Assembly: GCA_009746045.1 (NCBI GenBank) | Contig: RPFO01001933.1 | Coordinates: 49,725 to 113,724, forward strand | Length of the DNA stretch: 64,000 nucleotides | Source: Mesostigma viride | Lineage: Eukaryota; Streptophyta; Mesostigmatophyceae; Mesostigmatales; Mesostigmataceae | Direction: 5' to 3' | In this document: positions 35,101 through 47,527 of the stretch, piece after piece | Layout of the letters: every line of letters starts with the position of its first letter | Numbering within the stretch: the stretch's first letter is position 1 | Notes under the pieces: generated by a model | Databases searched by the model: none | The model's input: the letters and a program-made list of their open reading frames with translations, nothing else | What the model was told of the DNA's origin: nothing | Position numbers and translations under genes: made by a program

Positions 35101-38100
35101 CCATTCTAGACATGGGGCGCACTGAGGAGTATGCCACCGCAGTGCAACATGTTCTATATTGGATAAGAGATAACATCGGGTTAACGTCGTGGCACCCCGG
35201 GTGTTGTGCCCATCATGCATGGCCGCCCCCGACGGTGGAAAAAACGCACCACCCGCTGTGTGCCCCCTTAGACGGTCGTGGTTGGATATTCCAGACACCG
35301 AGGAAGATCGGGCCAAGGATTTTGAAGACTTAGTAAATCGGGTTATGATCCATAAATGCAACTCATATTGTTTAAAGTTGCAGCCCGACCGCGTCACCCG
35401 CAAATGTAGGATGGGGTACGATGGTAGTGCCGCTTTCCGGCGTGCGTGCTCGTGCGCTTCTTGTGCACCTAGACATTGTGGTGGTGCCACACGCCCACCG
35501 CATGCGCATCATGGCACGGAATGTACTGCATGTAAGGATGAAGCTGAAGAGGCCATGGCATCCGGTGACAATGAGGACATGCCTGCTTGTTATTGGAGGG
35601 TGGAGAAGGACATGAGGGGGCAGTGGGTCGTTGTCCCCCCGCGCAACCACCCCAAGATGGTTATGGCGACTCCTTGGCATTTGTGTGGGTGTCGATCGAA
35701 TTGTGACATGCAGTATATATGCAGTTTCCGCGCGCTGGTGAGCTATGTGCTAAAGTATCAAACCAAGGCGGAGAAAAAATCCTCCGCATTCCAATCAATG
35801 TTCCAAGACATCTTCCGCGATGTGGCGCAACGCGCCATTGCGGCGGACCGTACCCCAACCGTGCAAGGCGCCCTCAACAAGGTGTTAAACATTGGGATAG
35901 GGGCAAGGGACTACAGCTCTGTGGAGACATGCCATCTGTTGCTCGGACTTCCTCTGACCCGGTGCTCACGTACAACGGTTGACGTCTCGCTCGATGGCGG
36001 GGCCTTCCTTGAACCAGCTGAAGATGGAGATGGGATTCGGCTAGCCAAAACGTGGAAGCAATGGTACGCCGCTCGGCCAGCCGACTTAGAGGAGGTAACT
36101 TTCTATGAGCTGGTGGCACAATTCAACAAGGAATACAATGAGCGCAAGGGTCCGTTAGCAGTCCCCGTGTTCAAGCCTTGGAGACCCGCAACTCCCACTG
36201 ACCCTAACCACGAGGAGTATTGCCGGATGAAGCTGCTCATGCATGTTGCATGGAGGGAAGAAGGAGACGTGCTACAACAGTTTAACGTGGATAACTACAC
36301 TGCGGCATTTTATGAGTGGGTGGAGTCGGGGGAAGCACCGCTAGTTGTGCAGCGCGAGTTTTTATCGGCTGTTGAAGACGAGCTTGCAGCGATGCAAATG
36401 GGAGATGATCGAGAGCAGCACTCAGATTTAGAAGAGGAAGACCGTGATGCGCGGGAAACGGATGATGAGCTTGCTTTGTTTCAAGTGCTTCCAAGTTTCC
36501 GGAATGATGATGCCATCTCTCCGGTACATGCTAACCACGACTGGGAGGAGGCTGGACGTGCTTGGCACGTCAATCCCGTGGATATAGAGGGTTGGATAAT
36601 GCACCACAAAGAGTCTGGCCTTGAAGGTGTTGACCTTGACGAGCACCTTGCGGGCATCCACCTCGACCGCCTGAATGCTAACCAGGCATTTGTTGTCGAT
36701 ATTGTTGCAGAACGGTTGACACGCATGCTGCAACCTGGTGCCTCCGTTGAGCAGCTACTATTATATATCATGGGGACCGCGGGCACAGGGAAATCCTACA
36801 CTGTCCACGCGATTTTGAAAAAGGTGTTGCAAATCACGAATGGTCAACGGTCTGCCATCGCGCTGGCGGCCCCAAGTGGGTGCGCTGCGCTCAACATAAA
36901 AGGGCAAACCCTTCACTCATTGCTTTCGTTGCCAGTTAACAAAGCATTTGAGGAGTTAGAAGACGAAAAGCTGTTTGCGCTTCAGGCTAGGTGTGAGCAT
37001 CTTAAGATATTAGTCATTGATGAACGTAGCATGGTTGGTCAAGTGATGTTATCACGGGTGGACCGGCGGCTACGTCAGGCCACAGGTGTTGCAGATTTGC
37101 CATTTGGAGGTGTAAGCGTGATACTAGTGGGGGATGATGGGCAGTTACCACCCGTGGGAGATATGCCACTATACTCCAAAAGCGTGGGCAGGCGGGCGCA
37201 AGAGGCTATCGAGGGGGTAACCGCCTACCAACAGTTCAAGGACGTGGTGGAGCTCGACCGAGTGGAGCGCCAAGATGGAGACTCCCCGTTTCTGCAGGTG
37301 TGGAACAAATGGCATCACCTTCCTTCAAGTAACGTTCAGCTTTGGTGTTTCAATCGATCAAGTTGGCGTGACGCGATGTTTATAACATCTTCTCCTCATT
37401 TCTTGTTTTTCCATTTCATGTTTTACATTGCTGCAGGTGTTACTGAGGATACGGGACGGAGACATCCAGATGGCTGATTGGGAATGGCTGAAGACAAGGC
37501 AACTGCAAACGTTGCCAGCTCATGAACAGGCTGCGTTTGCCAGCGCGACTCGCTTAATGGCCAAGGCGAGTGATGTGCGGGATTGGAACATGGACAAGAT
37601 CAGAGAACTGGGGAAGCCAATTGCGCGCATCCGTGCCTTGCATAACTATGCCATTGCTGCCCAAGCTGATGCCGATGATGCCGCGGGGTTAGAGACTGAA
37701 ATTTGTTTGGCAGAGGGTGCGACGGTGATGTTGCGTAGCAATTTGTGGCTAGATCACGGGTTGGTGAATGGGGCGGTAGGGGTTGTCAAGGCCATTGTAT
37801 ACAATCCAGGCACAAAGCCACCCGATGTACCAGCTGCTGTACTAGTCCACTTCCCTGGATATACGGGGCCAGGGTTCAATGGGGTGCCAGGCTTGGTTGT
37901 GGTAGAGGCGTTAACGTGCCCGCCGTTCATGTACAAAGGTAAGTTTTGTACCAGAACACAGCTGCCATTGTCACTTGCGTGGGCTATAACTATCCACAAG
38001 AGCCAGGGGATGACCATTGGGCCCGGGAATCCGATTCAAAGGGCGGTAGTCAATATCGGTAGCGAGGAATTTGCAGCAGGACTAACGTTTGTGGCGTTGT

Positions 38101-38795
38101 CTAGAGCTAAGAATCCTGAATGTTTTGCGTGGGACCCTGCCCCAGACTTTGCTAGGCTTCAGCGCATAGCAAAAGGGAAAAACTTGAAGGCAAGGAAACA
38201 TGAGGAGCAAAGGTTGAGGAACATGGCAGCAGATACCAAGGTCAGGTACCGGCATTTACTACGTCAAGAACTTGCGCGACCGGTGGATGATGTAGACCCA
38301 CATAGCAATCATCAGGCAGATGACATTCAGCACCAACCACACACACCCATGGATGACTCTACCTCGCAACGTCCCATGCGGTTTAGGACAGTTAATGGAG
38401 TGTGGCCTTGCAGTTATGGCACTATTGACACAACATTTGATTTTCTGTTGACCCCCCAAGCACCCACACTCACTCCTGCGGCAATGTTGGGAATGACCCC
38501 CATCGTGGGTAGGGCAAGTGGCAGTCGAGTCCCTTTGCACACACGTGTTGGGCGGCCTGCAAGGGGCCGAGATGTACATTTCAAGGTGAATCCGGGCGTT
38601 ACTTACGATGAAGCTCGGGCCTTGATACAAGCACTTGAGATATCGGGCATTTCGTCTGTTAGGGTAGGTATCGTCGAGAGTGATGGGCAGGGTCCCTGGC
38701 GCTTCTCAGGTGCTGTTGCAGAGGGGGATTATGACCGGATGTTGTCGTACTTGGGCGAGTTGACAAGGATGATTTTTTACACTCACGTTGCTTGA
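32187..38795 (+). pseudogene. Helitron Rep-PIF1 helicase, copy 2 (frameshifted near 35226)
   Basis: Exon 1 is 32187-37297 and exon 2 is 37437-38795. The N-terminal repeat region lost in copy 1 is in frame here. About eight 26-residue units of the type TDPDYALRLAQQQQTAEANR alternate with VEVDYANRRAEQLQG units (residues about 115-310), Gln/Arg/Ala-rich and probably helical. Then come CxxC...CxxC (residues 452-475), a DUF6570-like block (about 495-600), the Helitron_like_N region (about 740-955) and HUH (951-953). A run of five C (six in copy 1) at 35226 shifts the frame just after residue 1010. The rest (35227-38795) is intact, with the same helicase motifs as copy 1. The last 100 residues after the helicase (VGRPARGRDVHFKVNPG...) form an extension I cannot assign. 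Unbroken, the product would be about 2,150 aa. Confidence 0.8.
37298..37436 (+). other. 139-nt intron in helicase, copy 2
   Basis: Identical in position, length and flanking CTGCAGGTGT direct repeat to the intron of copy 1. Confidence 0.8.
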
Positions 38796-40946
38796 TACGG
38801 CACCTGGTTTAGGTGCCTAGGCCGTTTTCACGCAGGTGCTCCGTCCGTGCATGTGTAGCTTGTGTTACTTGACCCTGGAGCAGGTATACCGGGAAGACAC
38901 CGCCACACCTGACGTGGGACGAACGAGCGCGACCTGTGCGACATCCTCCTGTGGCTCAAGTGCTGAAGAAGAGTTGCTCGCGGTTGTGTTAACCCATTAA
39001 CGATACTGATACAGATGTTCAGCACTAAAGGGCCTCTATGGAGCTTTTATTGAGAAAAACGTGGCAACTTGCACAGCGATGGAGTGTAGGGTAGAGGGTT
39101 GTAGACCCGCCCTGCGCACGCCTGTGAGGGTGCTCCGGTATGTAGTGTGCATCCTTTGTGTGCGTTATCATTAGTTGGCCTACTCACTGCCAAGTGGGAG
39201 TGTAATTGTTCGTGGTGGGAGTCCTGCCTTGGATGCCGTCCGCCCCGGCAAGCCCTCCTCCAGGCAGTCAGGGGAACCACCATTGGGGGGAGGTGGCTCA
39301 ATTGATGGAGGTGGTAAGCCCCTGCACCGATTGGCTAGTCGGTCGAATCCCACGGATGACGTAACTCTCACTGCGTAATGGGAAGCTGATTGGTGGTGGC
39401 GTAGTCATGGGATGCGTAGGTCTACTTCATGATTACCCGCTATCTTACTTTGTTTTTATCGTGGTCCTCTCTACTGCTGCAAGGGGCTCCCTACCTGTTG
39501 GGGGCGGGGGGGCGGGTTATCTTTGTTAGTTACGCCGTCTATCAGTGGCGTTACGTCCGAGAGATATGGACTTGCCTACAGAGGGTGGTACTGACGTGTT
39601 GATCGGGAGTTCCGGTTGAGCCTGTGATACATTTTTTTTAAATTTGCGGTGGTTGATCAAGCATGACTATATGCTTTATAGTTTTCGGAAGACACCGACG
39701 CACGGCTGACACGCGTGGTTGACACTATATGTACCAACTTGATTGATTGGGTGGTTATGCCCTTTCATACTCCTTCACGATGCATGGCTTTACATTTCCC
39801 TTCCTTATTTAAGTGAATGACATGGGGAGACATGCTTTAGGACTTGGCGCACTTTGCCTGAGCAAGGTGTGACAATTAATCCACCGCTATAAATGTCAAT
39901 GGACCAAGTTCCCGCTAGTGGAAATAACGTTACTTGATACTAGATTTAGGGAGGTCCTGTGTTCGTAACTTGCTGGTCGCTACTGTGGTTTCTCATATTC
40001 GGTGTTGTCCGTAGAATCTCATATTTGGGCAGCTAGCCCCGTGCACGTTGAGCGCTTACTGTCAACAATACAAGATTTAGACGCGTAGGGGGGCAAGAAT
40101 CAATTGTGCGTCGGCACGATAGCATGCATCATTCACGATTTGTAGTCACGTACGAAGGGCATCTACTTATTTCGGCAGAGCAACGGGGGTTGTTTAGTTA
40201 GTAGTTAGTTAGTACTTAGTTAGTTAGTTAAAATAGTTAGTCAGTTAGTGAGCTAGTTAGAACGTGATAGGTAGGTAGGTAGGTCAGGTAGGTAGGTAAT
40301 TAATTAATTAATTAATTAATTAGACTCGTGCTGCCGTTGGGGAGTCACGGAGCATTAACCCCGATGGATGGATGGGTGGGTGCAAACAGTCCTAACAATC
40401 TAAGCTATCTACATCAGCTACCTACGACATCTATCTAACAGCATTACTAACTACAACATCTATCTATACAGCACTGGCGTGAGTCCTACCGGTCTAAGCT
40501 ATCTACATCAGCTACCTACGACATCTATCTAGTAGCATTACTAACTACAACATCTATCTATACAGCACTGGCGTGAGTCCTACCGGTCTAAGCTATCTAC
40601 ATCAGCTACCTACGACATCTATCTAGTAGCATTACTAACTACAACATCTATCTATACAGCACTGGAGTGCAGGCCTCCCACGGGTTTGCACACGCGGGCG
40701 CTTCTCCACAGGGGGGGGCTCGTTGTCCTCTATGACCTGGGCCCACTTGGCCTTGTCCATCAACTTCTTCCAAATCACGGAGAGGCCTAGGCCCCCCATG
40801 TACTCGACTAGCTGTTCTTTGAAGGTGCGTAGCTGTTCTTTGAAGGTAGGTAGGTAGGTAGGTAGGTAGGTAGGTAGGTAGGTAGGTAGGTAGGTAGGTA
40901 GGTAGGTAGGTAGGTAGGTAGGTAGTTGATTTCCCTCCGGCTCGCC
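38796..40946. other. 3' non-coding region of copy 2
   Basis: Base-for-base counterpart of 27838-29988, including the 91-bp triplicate, TTAG/GTAG tracts and (GGTA)n. Confidence 0.7.
40668..40826 (-). pseudogene. Captured coding fragment, copy 2
   Basis: Identical to 29710-29868 (offset 10958). Its presence in both units shows that any capture came before the duplication. Confidence 0.4.
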
Positions 40947-41075
40947 GGGAGGTCCGACGGAGACGGGGGTAACATCATGTTCCAGTAGGGCCTACTGTAT
41001 CGCTACTAGGTAGTTAGGGCGTCCGTACTAACTAATAATGATTGGGAATAGCCACTTCCGAAAATTGGCTCCGCC

Positions 41076-42135
41076 GTAGAGTTTCAACGGGCAAGTTGCA
41101 AACACGCACGTTACTTGATATTTGTTCCTTTTAAAAATGATGATTTAATGTTTATAAATTGCAAGCTAAGATCAAGTGATGATGTATTGTAATTGTTGTA
41201 CTATCTCCGACAGGACAACAGCTATCTATCAATGACCGACAGGACAAACAGCTATCTATCATCATTGATAGATAGCTGTTGTCCTGTCGTACGTACACGT
41301 GTATGTAGTATGTAATGCGTGCGCCGGACGAGGGTACACGCCGGTTCACGATGATCAAGTGTGAAAAATACGTACACCGCGCCCACAAATTTTTTGGTAC
41401 ATGCACGTTATCAAAGAGACAACCAGCGCAGGCCAGAAATCGGGAGAATCCGGACCATGGTAGCTCGAGCCTGCCGTTATCTTTTCCGCGTTTTCGAGTC
41501 GTTCAGGATGATGAAGATGAATGGTGATGGAAATGTGTATCCTTGTGCATTGAAATTATGGCTGGCTTACGTGTGGAGCGACGTTATGCACGTCCGATCC
41601 ACGATTAGTACTTTACATATTAATGTGAGGATTTCGCACAAGCCATCGTCAATGATGCTATGCTTTCAGTACATATAAACAGTCCAAGCGAACACATTAT
41701 ATTTCATGAGCCTGTCGGGCAAAATTAATTTTGGCGTGTATGCCAAATTTTAACACGTCGATATGCCATGGCGGACCTGGTACTACGTACTGTACGTACC
41801 GGTGGCAGCCCTTACGCACCTTTCGTAAATACGAGGAAGCCAGACGTAATAACTGAGGATCGATCAATTTCAGACTTCTGACTTCCGCCGCATCCTTTTT
41901 AACCGCAACGCGTCAGTTCATTATTGGCCCCTACATCGAGGGTACCCCATGTTTGTTGCGTTTCTCCCTCGTTGCGGAACCGCAAAATCGGTGAGTGCCT
42001 TTTGCGGAACTGGCTATGGCGATTCTTCCTGACCCCGTATCTTTCTGTAGACATAAGCTTTTACGCAACGGAAGGTGGCGTTGGGTAGCCCTACACTTCC
42101 TTCATATAAATACGTCATTTAATTTTTTTTGATTA
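41076..42135. other. Right interior of the 28.5-kb element; no recognised gene
   Basis: Contains a perfect 28-bp inverted repeat (41208-41235 and 41262-41289, arm starting CGACAGGACAACAGC) whose 26-bp spacer is itself a near-copy of the arm. Short frames at 41315-41678 are not supported. GTTGCG-type motifs cluster from 41950 to 42070. Confidence 0.6.
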
Positions 42136-42171
42136 GTTGCGTAACTAGTTGCGTTACCGCGGGTTGGTACT
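42136..42171 (-). repeat. Right 36-bp terminal inverted repeat
   Basis: Reverse complement of 13676-13711, followed by GTAC (42172-42175) and then satellite. Confidence 0.85.
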
Positions 42172-45100
42172 GTACACACACCGCGCACGCAAGGGGCGGC
42201 TGCACACACACGTACATACACTGCGCACGCAAGGGGCTGCTGCACACACACTTACACTCACCATGCACGCAAGGGGCGGCTGCACACACACGTACACACA
42301 CCGCGCACGCAAGGGACGGCTGCACACACACGTACATACACCACGCACGCAAGGGGCGGCTGCACTTACATGTACACACACCACGCACGCAAGGGGCGGC
42401 TGCACACACACGTACATACACCGCGCACGCAAGGACCGGCTCCACTCACATGTACATCCACCGCGCAACCACGGGGCGGCTGCACACACACGTACATACA
42501 CCGCGCACGCAAGGGGCTGCTGCACACACACTTACACACAAAATGCACGCTTGGGGCGACGGCACTCACATGTACATACACCGCGCACGAAAGGGTGGCT
42601 GCACACACACGTACATCCACCGCGCACGCAAGGGGCGGCTGCACACACACATACATACACCGCGCACGCTTGGGGCGGCTGCACACACACGTACCTACAC
42701 CGCGCACGCAAGGGGCGGCTGCACACACACGTACATACACCGCGCACGCAAGGGCGAGTGCACACACACGTACACACACCGCGCACGCAAGGGGCGGCTG
42801 CACACACACGTACACACACCATGCACGCAATTGCCGGCATGCACACACACGTACATCCACCGCGCACGCAAGGGGCAACTGCACACACATGTACACACAC
42901 CGCGCACGCTTGGGGCAGCTGCACTCACATGTACACACACCGCGCACGCTTGGGGCGGCTGCACACACACGTACACACACCGCGCACGCTTGGGGCGGCT
43001 GCACACACACGTACCTACACCGCGCACGCAAGGGGCGGCTGCACACACACTTACACACAAAATGCACGCTTGGGGCGACGGCACTCACATGTACACACAC
43101 CGCGCACGCAAGGGGCGGCTGCACACACACGTACACACACCATGCACGCAATTGCCGGCATGCACACACACGTACATCCACCGCGCACGCAAGGGGCAAC
43201 TGCACACACATGTACACACACCGCGCACGCTTGGGGCAGCTGCACTCACATGTACACACACCGCGCACGCTTGGGGCGGCTGCACACACACGTACATACA
43301 CCGCGCACGCAAGGGGCGGCTGCACACATACGTACCTACACCGCGCACGCAAGGGGCGGCTGCACACACACGTACATACACCGCGCACGCAAGGACCGGC
43401 TCCACTCACATGTACATCCACCGCGCAACCACGGGGCGGCTGCACACACACGTACATACACCGCGCACGCAAGGGGCTGCTGCACACACACTTACACACA
43501 AAATGCACGCTTGGGGCGACGGCACTCACATGTACATACACCGCGCACGAAAGGGGTGGCTGCACACACACGTACATCCACCGCGCACGCAAGGGGCGGC
43601 TGCACACACACATACATACACCATGCACGCAAGGGGCGAGTGCAAAAACATGTACATACACCGCGCACGCAAGGGGCAACTGCCCACACATGGACATACA
43701 CCATGCACGCAAGGGGCGGCTGCACACACATGTACATCCACCGCGCACGCAAGGGGCGAGTGCACACACACGTACACACACCGCGCACGCAAGGGGCGGC
43801 TGCACACACACGTACACACACCATGCACGCAATTGCCGGCATGCACACACACGTACATCCACCGCGCACGCAAGGGGCAACTGCACACACATGTACACAC
43901 ACCGCGCACGCTTGGGGCAGCTGCACTCACATGTACACACACCGCGCACGCTTGGGGCGGCTGCACACACACGTACATACACCGCGCACGCTTGGGGCGG
44001 CTGCACACACACGTACCTACACCGCGCACGCAAGGGGCGGCTGCACACACACTTACACACAAAATGCACGCTTGGGGCGACGGCACTCACATGTACACAC
44101 ACCGCGCACGCAAGGGGCGGCTGCACACACACGTACACACCATGCACGCAATTGCCGGCATGCACACACACGTACATCCACCGCGCACGCAAGGGGCAAC
44201 TGCACACACATGTACACACACCGCGCACGCTTGGGGCAGCTGCACTCACATGTACACACACCGCGCACGCTTGGGGCGGCTGCACACACACGTACATACA
44301 CCGCGCACGCAAGGGGCGGCTGCACACATACGTACCTACACCGCGCACGCAAGGGGCGGCTGCACACACACGTACATACACCGCGCACGCAAGGACCGGC
44401 TCCACTCACATGTACATCCACCGCGCAACCACGGGGCGGCTGCACACACACGTACATACACCGCGCACGCAAGGGCTGCTGCACACACACTTACACACAA
44501 AATGCACGCTTGGGGCGACGGCACTCACATGTACATACACCGCGCACGAAAGGGGTGGCTGCACACACACGTACATCCACCGCGCACGCAAGGGGCGGCT
44601 GCACACACACATACATACACCATGCACGCAAGGGGCGAGTGCAAAAACATGTACATACGCCGCGCACGCAAGGGGCAACTGCCCACACATGGACATACAC
44701 CATGCACGCAAGGGGCGGCTGCACACACATGTACATCCACCGCGCACGCAAGGGGCGAGTGCACACACACGTACACACACCGCGCACGCAAGGGGCGGCT
44801 GCACACACACGTACACACACCATGCACGCAATTGCCGGCATGCACACACACGTACATCCACCGCGCACGCAAGGGGCAACTGCACACACATGTACACACA
44901 CCGCGCACGCTTGGGGCAGCTGCACTCACATGTACACACACCGCGCACGCAAGGGCCGGCTGCACACACACGTACACACACCATGCACGCAATTGCCGGC
45001 ATGCACACACACGTACACACACCGCGCACGCAAGGGGCGGCTGCACACACACGTACACACACCATGCACGCAATTGCCGGCATGCACACACACGTACGTC

Positions 45101-47527
45101 CACCGCGCACGCAAGGGGCAACTGCACACACATGTACACACACCGCGCACGCTTGGGGCAGCTGCACACACACGTACCTACACCGCGCACGCAAGGGGCG
45201 GCTGCACACACACGTACACACACCGCGCACGCAAGGGGCAACTGCACACACATGTACACACACCGCGCACGCAAGGGGCAACTGCACACACACGTACACA
45301 CACCGCGCACGCTTGGGGCGGCTGCACACACACGTACCTACACCGCGCACGCAAGGGGCGGCTGCACACACACGTACATCCACCGCGCACGCAAGGGGCA
45401 ACTGCACACACATGTACACACACCGCGCACGCTTGGGGCAGCTGCACTCACATGTACACACACCGCGCACGCAAGGGGCGGCTGCACACACACGTACATC
45501 CACCGCGCACGCAAGGGGCAACTGCACACACACGTACATCCACCGCGCACGCAAGGGGCGGCTGCACACACACGTACACACACCGCGCACGCAAGGGGCA
45601 ACTGCACACACATGTACACACACCGCGCACGCTTGGGGCGGCTGCACACACACGTACCTACACCGCGCACGCAAGGGGCGGCTGCACACACACGTACATA
45701 CACCGCGCACGCAAGGGGCAACTGCACACACATGTACATACACCGCGCACGCAAGGGGCAACTGCACACACATGTACACACACCGCGCACGCAAGGGGCA
45801 ACTGCACACACACGTACACACACCGCGCACGCTTGGGGCGGCTGCACACACACGTACCTACACCGCGCACGCAAGGGGCGGCTGCACACACACGTACATC
45901 CACCGCGCACGCAAGGGGCAACTGCACACACATGTACACACACCGCGCACGCTTGGGGCAGCTGCACTCACATGTACACACACCGCGCACGCAAGGGCCG
46001 GCTGCACACACACGTACATCCACCGCGCACGCAAGGGGCAACTGCACACACACGTACATCCACCGCGCACGCAAGGGGCGGCTGCACACACACGTACACA
46101 CACCGCGCACGCAAGGGGCAACTGCACACACATGTACACACACCGCGCACGCTTGGGGCGGCTGCACACACACGTACCTACACCGCGCACGCAAGGGCCG
46201 GCTGCACACACACGTACATACACCGCGCACGCAAGGGGCAACTGCACACACATGTACATACACCGCGCAACCACGGGGCGGCTGCACACACACGTACATA
46301 CACCGCGCACGCTTGGGGCAGCTGCACTCACATGTACACACACCGCGCACGCAAGGGGCGACTGCACACACATGTACATCCACCGCGCACGCAAGGGCCG
46401 GCTGCACACACACGTACACACACCATGCACGCAAGGGCCGGCTGCACACACACGTACATCCACCGCGCACGCAAGGGCCGGCTGCACACACACGTACATA
46501 CACCGCGCACGCAAGGGGCAACTGCACACACATGTACACACACCGCGCACGCAAGGGGCAACTGCACACACACGTACACACACCGCGCACGCTTGGGGCG
46601 GCTGCACACACACGTACCTACACCGCGCACGCAAGGGGCGGCTGCACACACACGTACATCCACCGCGCACGCAAGGGGCAACTGCACACACATGTACACA
46701 CACCGCGCACGCTTGGGGCAGCTGCACTCACATGTACACACACCGCGCACGCAAGGGGCGGCTGCACACACACGTACATCCACCGCGCACGCAAGGGGCA
46801 ACTGCACACACACGTACATCCACCGCGCACGCAAGGGGCGGCTGCACACACACGTACACACACCGCGCACGCAAGGGGCAACTGCACACACATGTACACA
46901 CACCGCGCACGCTTGGGGCGGCTGCACACACACGTACCTACACCGCGCACGCAAGGGGCGGCTGCACACACACGTACATACACCGCGCACGCAAGGGGCA
47001 ACTGCACACACATGTACATACACCGCGCACGCAAGGGGCGGCTGCACACACATGTACACACACCGCGCACGCAAGGGGCAACTGCACACACACGTACACA
47101 CACCGCGCACGCTTGGGGCGGCTGCACACACACGTACCTACACCGCGCACGCAAGGGGCGGCTGCACACACACGTACATCCACCGCGCACGCAAGGGGCA
47201 ACTGCACACACATGTACACACACCGCGCACGCTTGGGGCAGCTGCACTCACATGTACACACACCGCGCACGCAAGGGCCGGCTGCACACACACGAAAAAC
47301 CACCGCGCACGCAAGGGGCAACTGCACACACACGTACATCCACCGCGCACGCAAGGGGCGGCTGCACACACACGTACACACACCGCGCACGCAAGGGGCA
47401 ACTGCACACACATGTACACACACCGCGCACGCTTGGGGCGGCTGCACACACACGTACCTACACCGCGCACGCAAGGGGCGGCTGCACACACACGTACATA
47501 CACCGCGCACGCAAGGGGCAACTGCAC
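42172..47527 (+). repeat. 40-bp satellite, array 2 (about 134 monomers)
   Basis: Same monomer as array 1. Higher-order periodicity is visible. Landmark variants at 43084, 43405 and 43926 recur about 1,000 bp later (44086, 44405, 44925). In the right half, landmarks at 45331, 45651, 45851 and 46171 recur exactly 1,280 bp later (46611, 46931, 47131, 47451), so a 32-monomer block is duplicated. All three forward frames stay open for 5.4 kb; not called as genes. Confidence 0.97.

Larger units (their letters stand above)
17916..41075 (+). mobile_element. Head-to-tail pair of Helitron-type elements inside a 21-bp inverted repeat
   Basis: The left end 17916-17936 (GGCGGAGCCAATTTTCGG...) is an exact inverted match of 41055-41075. 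Inside are two almost identical units: 17926-29988 and 29996-40946, joined by a 7-bp spacer (29989-29995). Only the second unit keeps the right tail 40947-41075, and only the first keeps the complete left terminus. No target duplication is evident, as expected for Helitron-like insertion. The proteins encode HUH Rep and PIF1 helicase, so I classify it as Helitron-type. The terminal inverted repeats are more like Helitron2/Helentron than canonical TC...CTRR ends. A tandem array from rolling-circle replication, unequal exchange or misassembly would all give this layout. Confidence 0.7.
29996..41075 (+). mobile_element. Helitron-type unit, copy 2
   Basis: Same order as copy 1 but with six 232-bp units instead of 11 and with the intact right terminus (40947-41075). 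That terminus includes the small palindrome CAGTAGGGCCTACTG (about 40982) and the 21-bp inverted repeat. Base identity to copy 1 appears complete outside the repeat number, the two frameshift sites and the ends. Confidence 0.8.
13676..42171. mobile_element. 28.5-kb segment with 36-bp terminal inverted repeats
   Basis: The first 36 bp (13676-13711, starting AGTACCAACCCGCGG) are the exact reverse complement of the last 36 bp (42136-42171). GTAC directly flanks both ends (13672-13675, 42172-42175) and satellite continues on either side. Removing the segment and one GTAC leaves ...ACACACAGTACACACACC..., very like an uninterrupted satellite variant near 61655. Subterminal GTTGCGT/ACGCAAC motifs occur at both ends (13745, 41954, 41970, 42063), as transposase-binding sites often do. 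Outside the Helitron-type pair the element holds only about 5.3 kb, with no transposase I recognise, so it may be non-autonomous and enlarged by the inner insertion. Confidence 0.7.
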
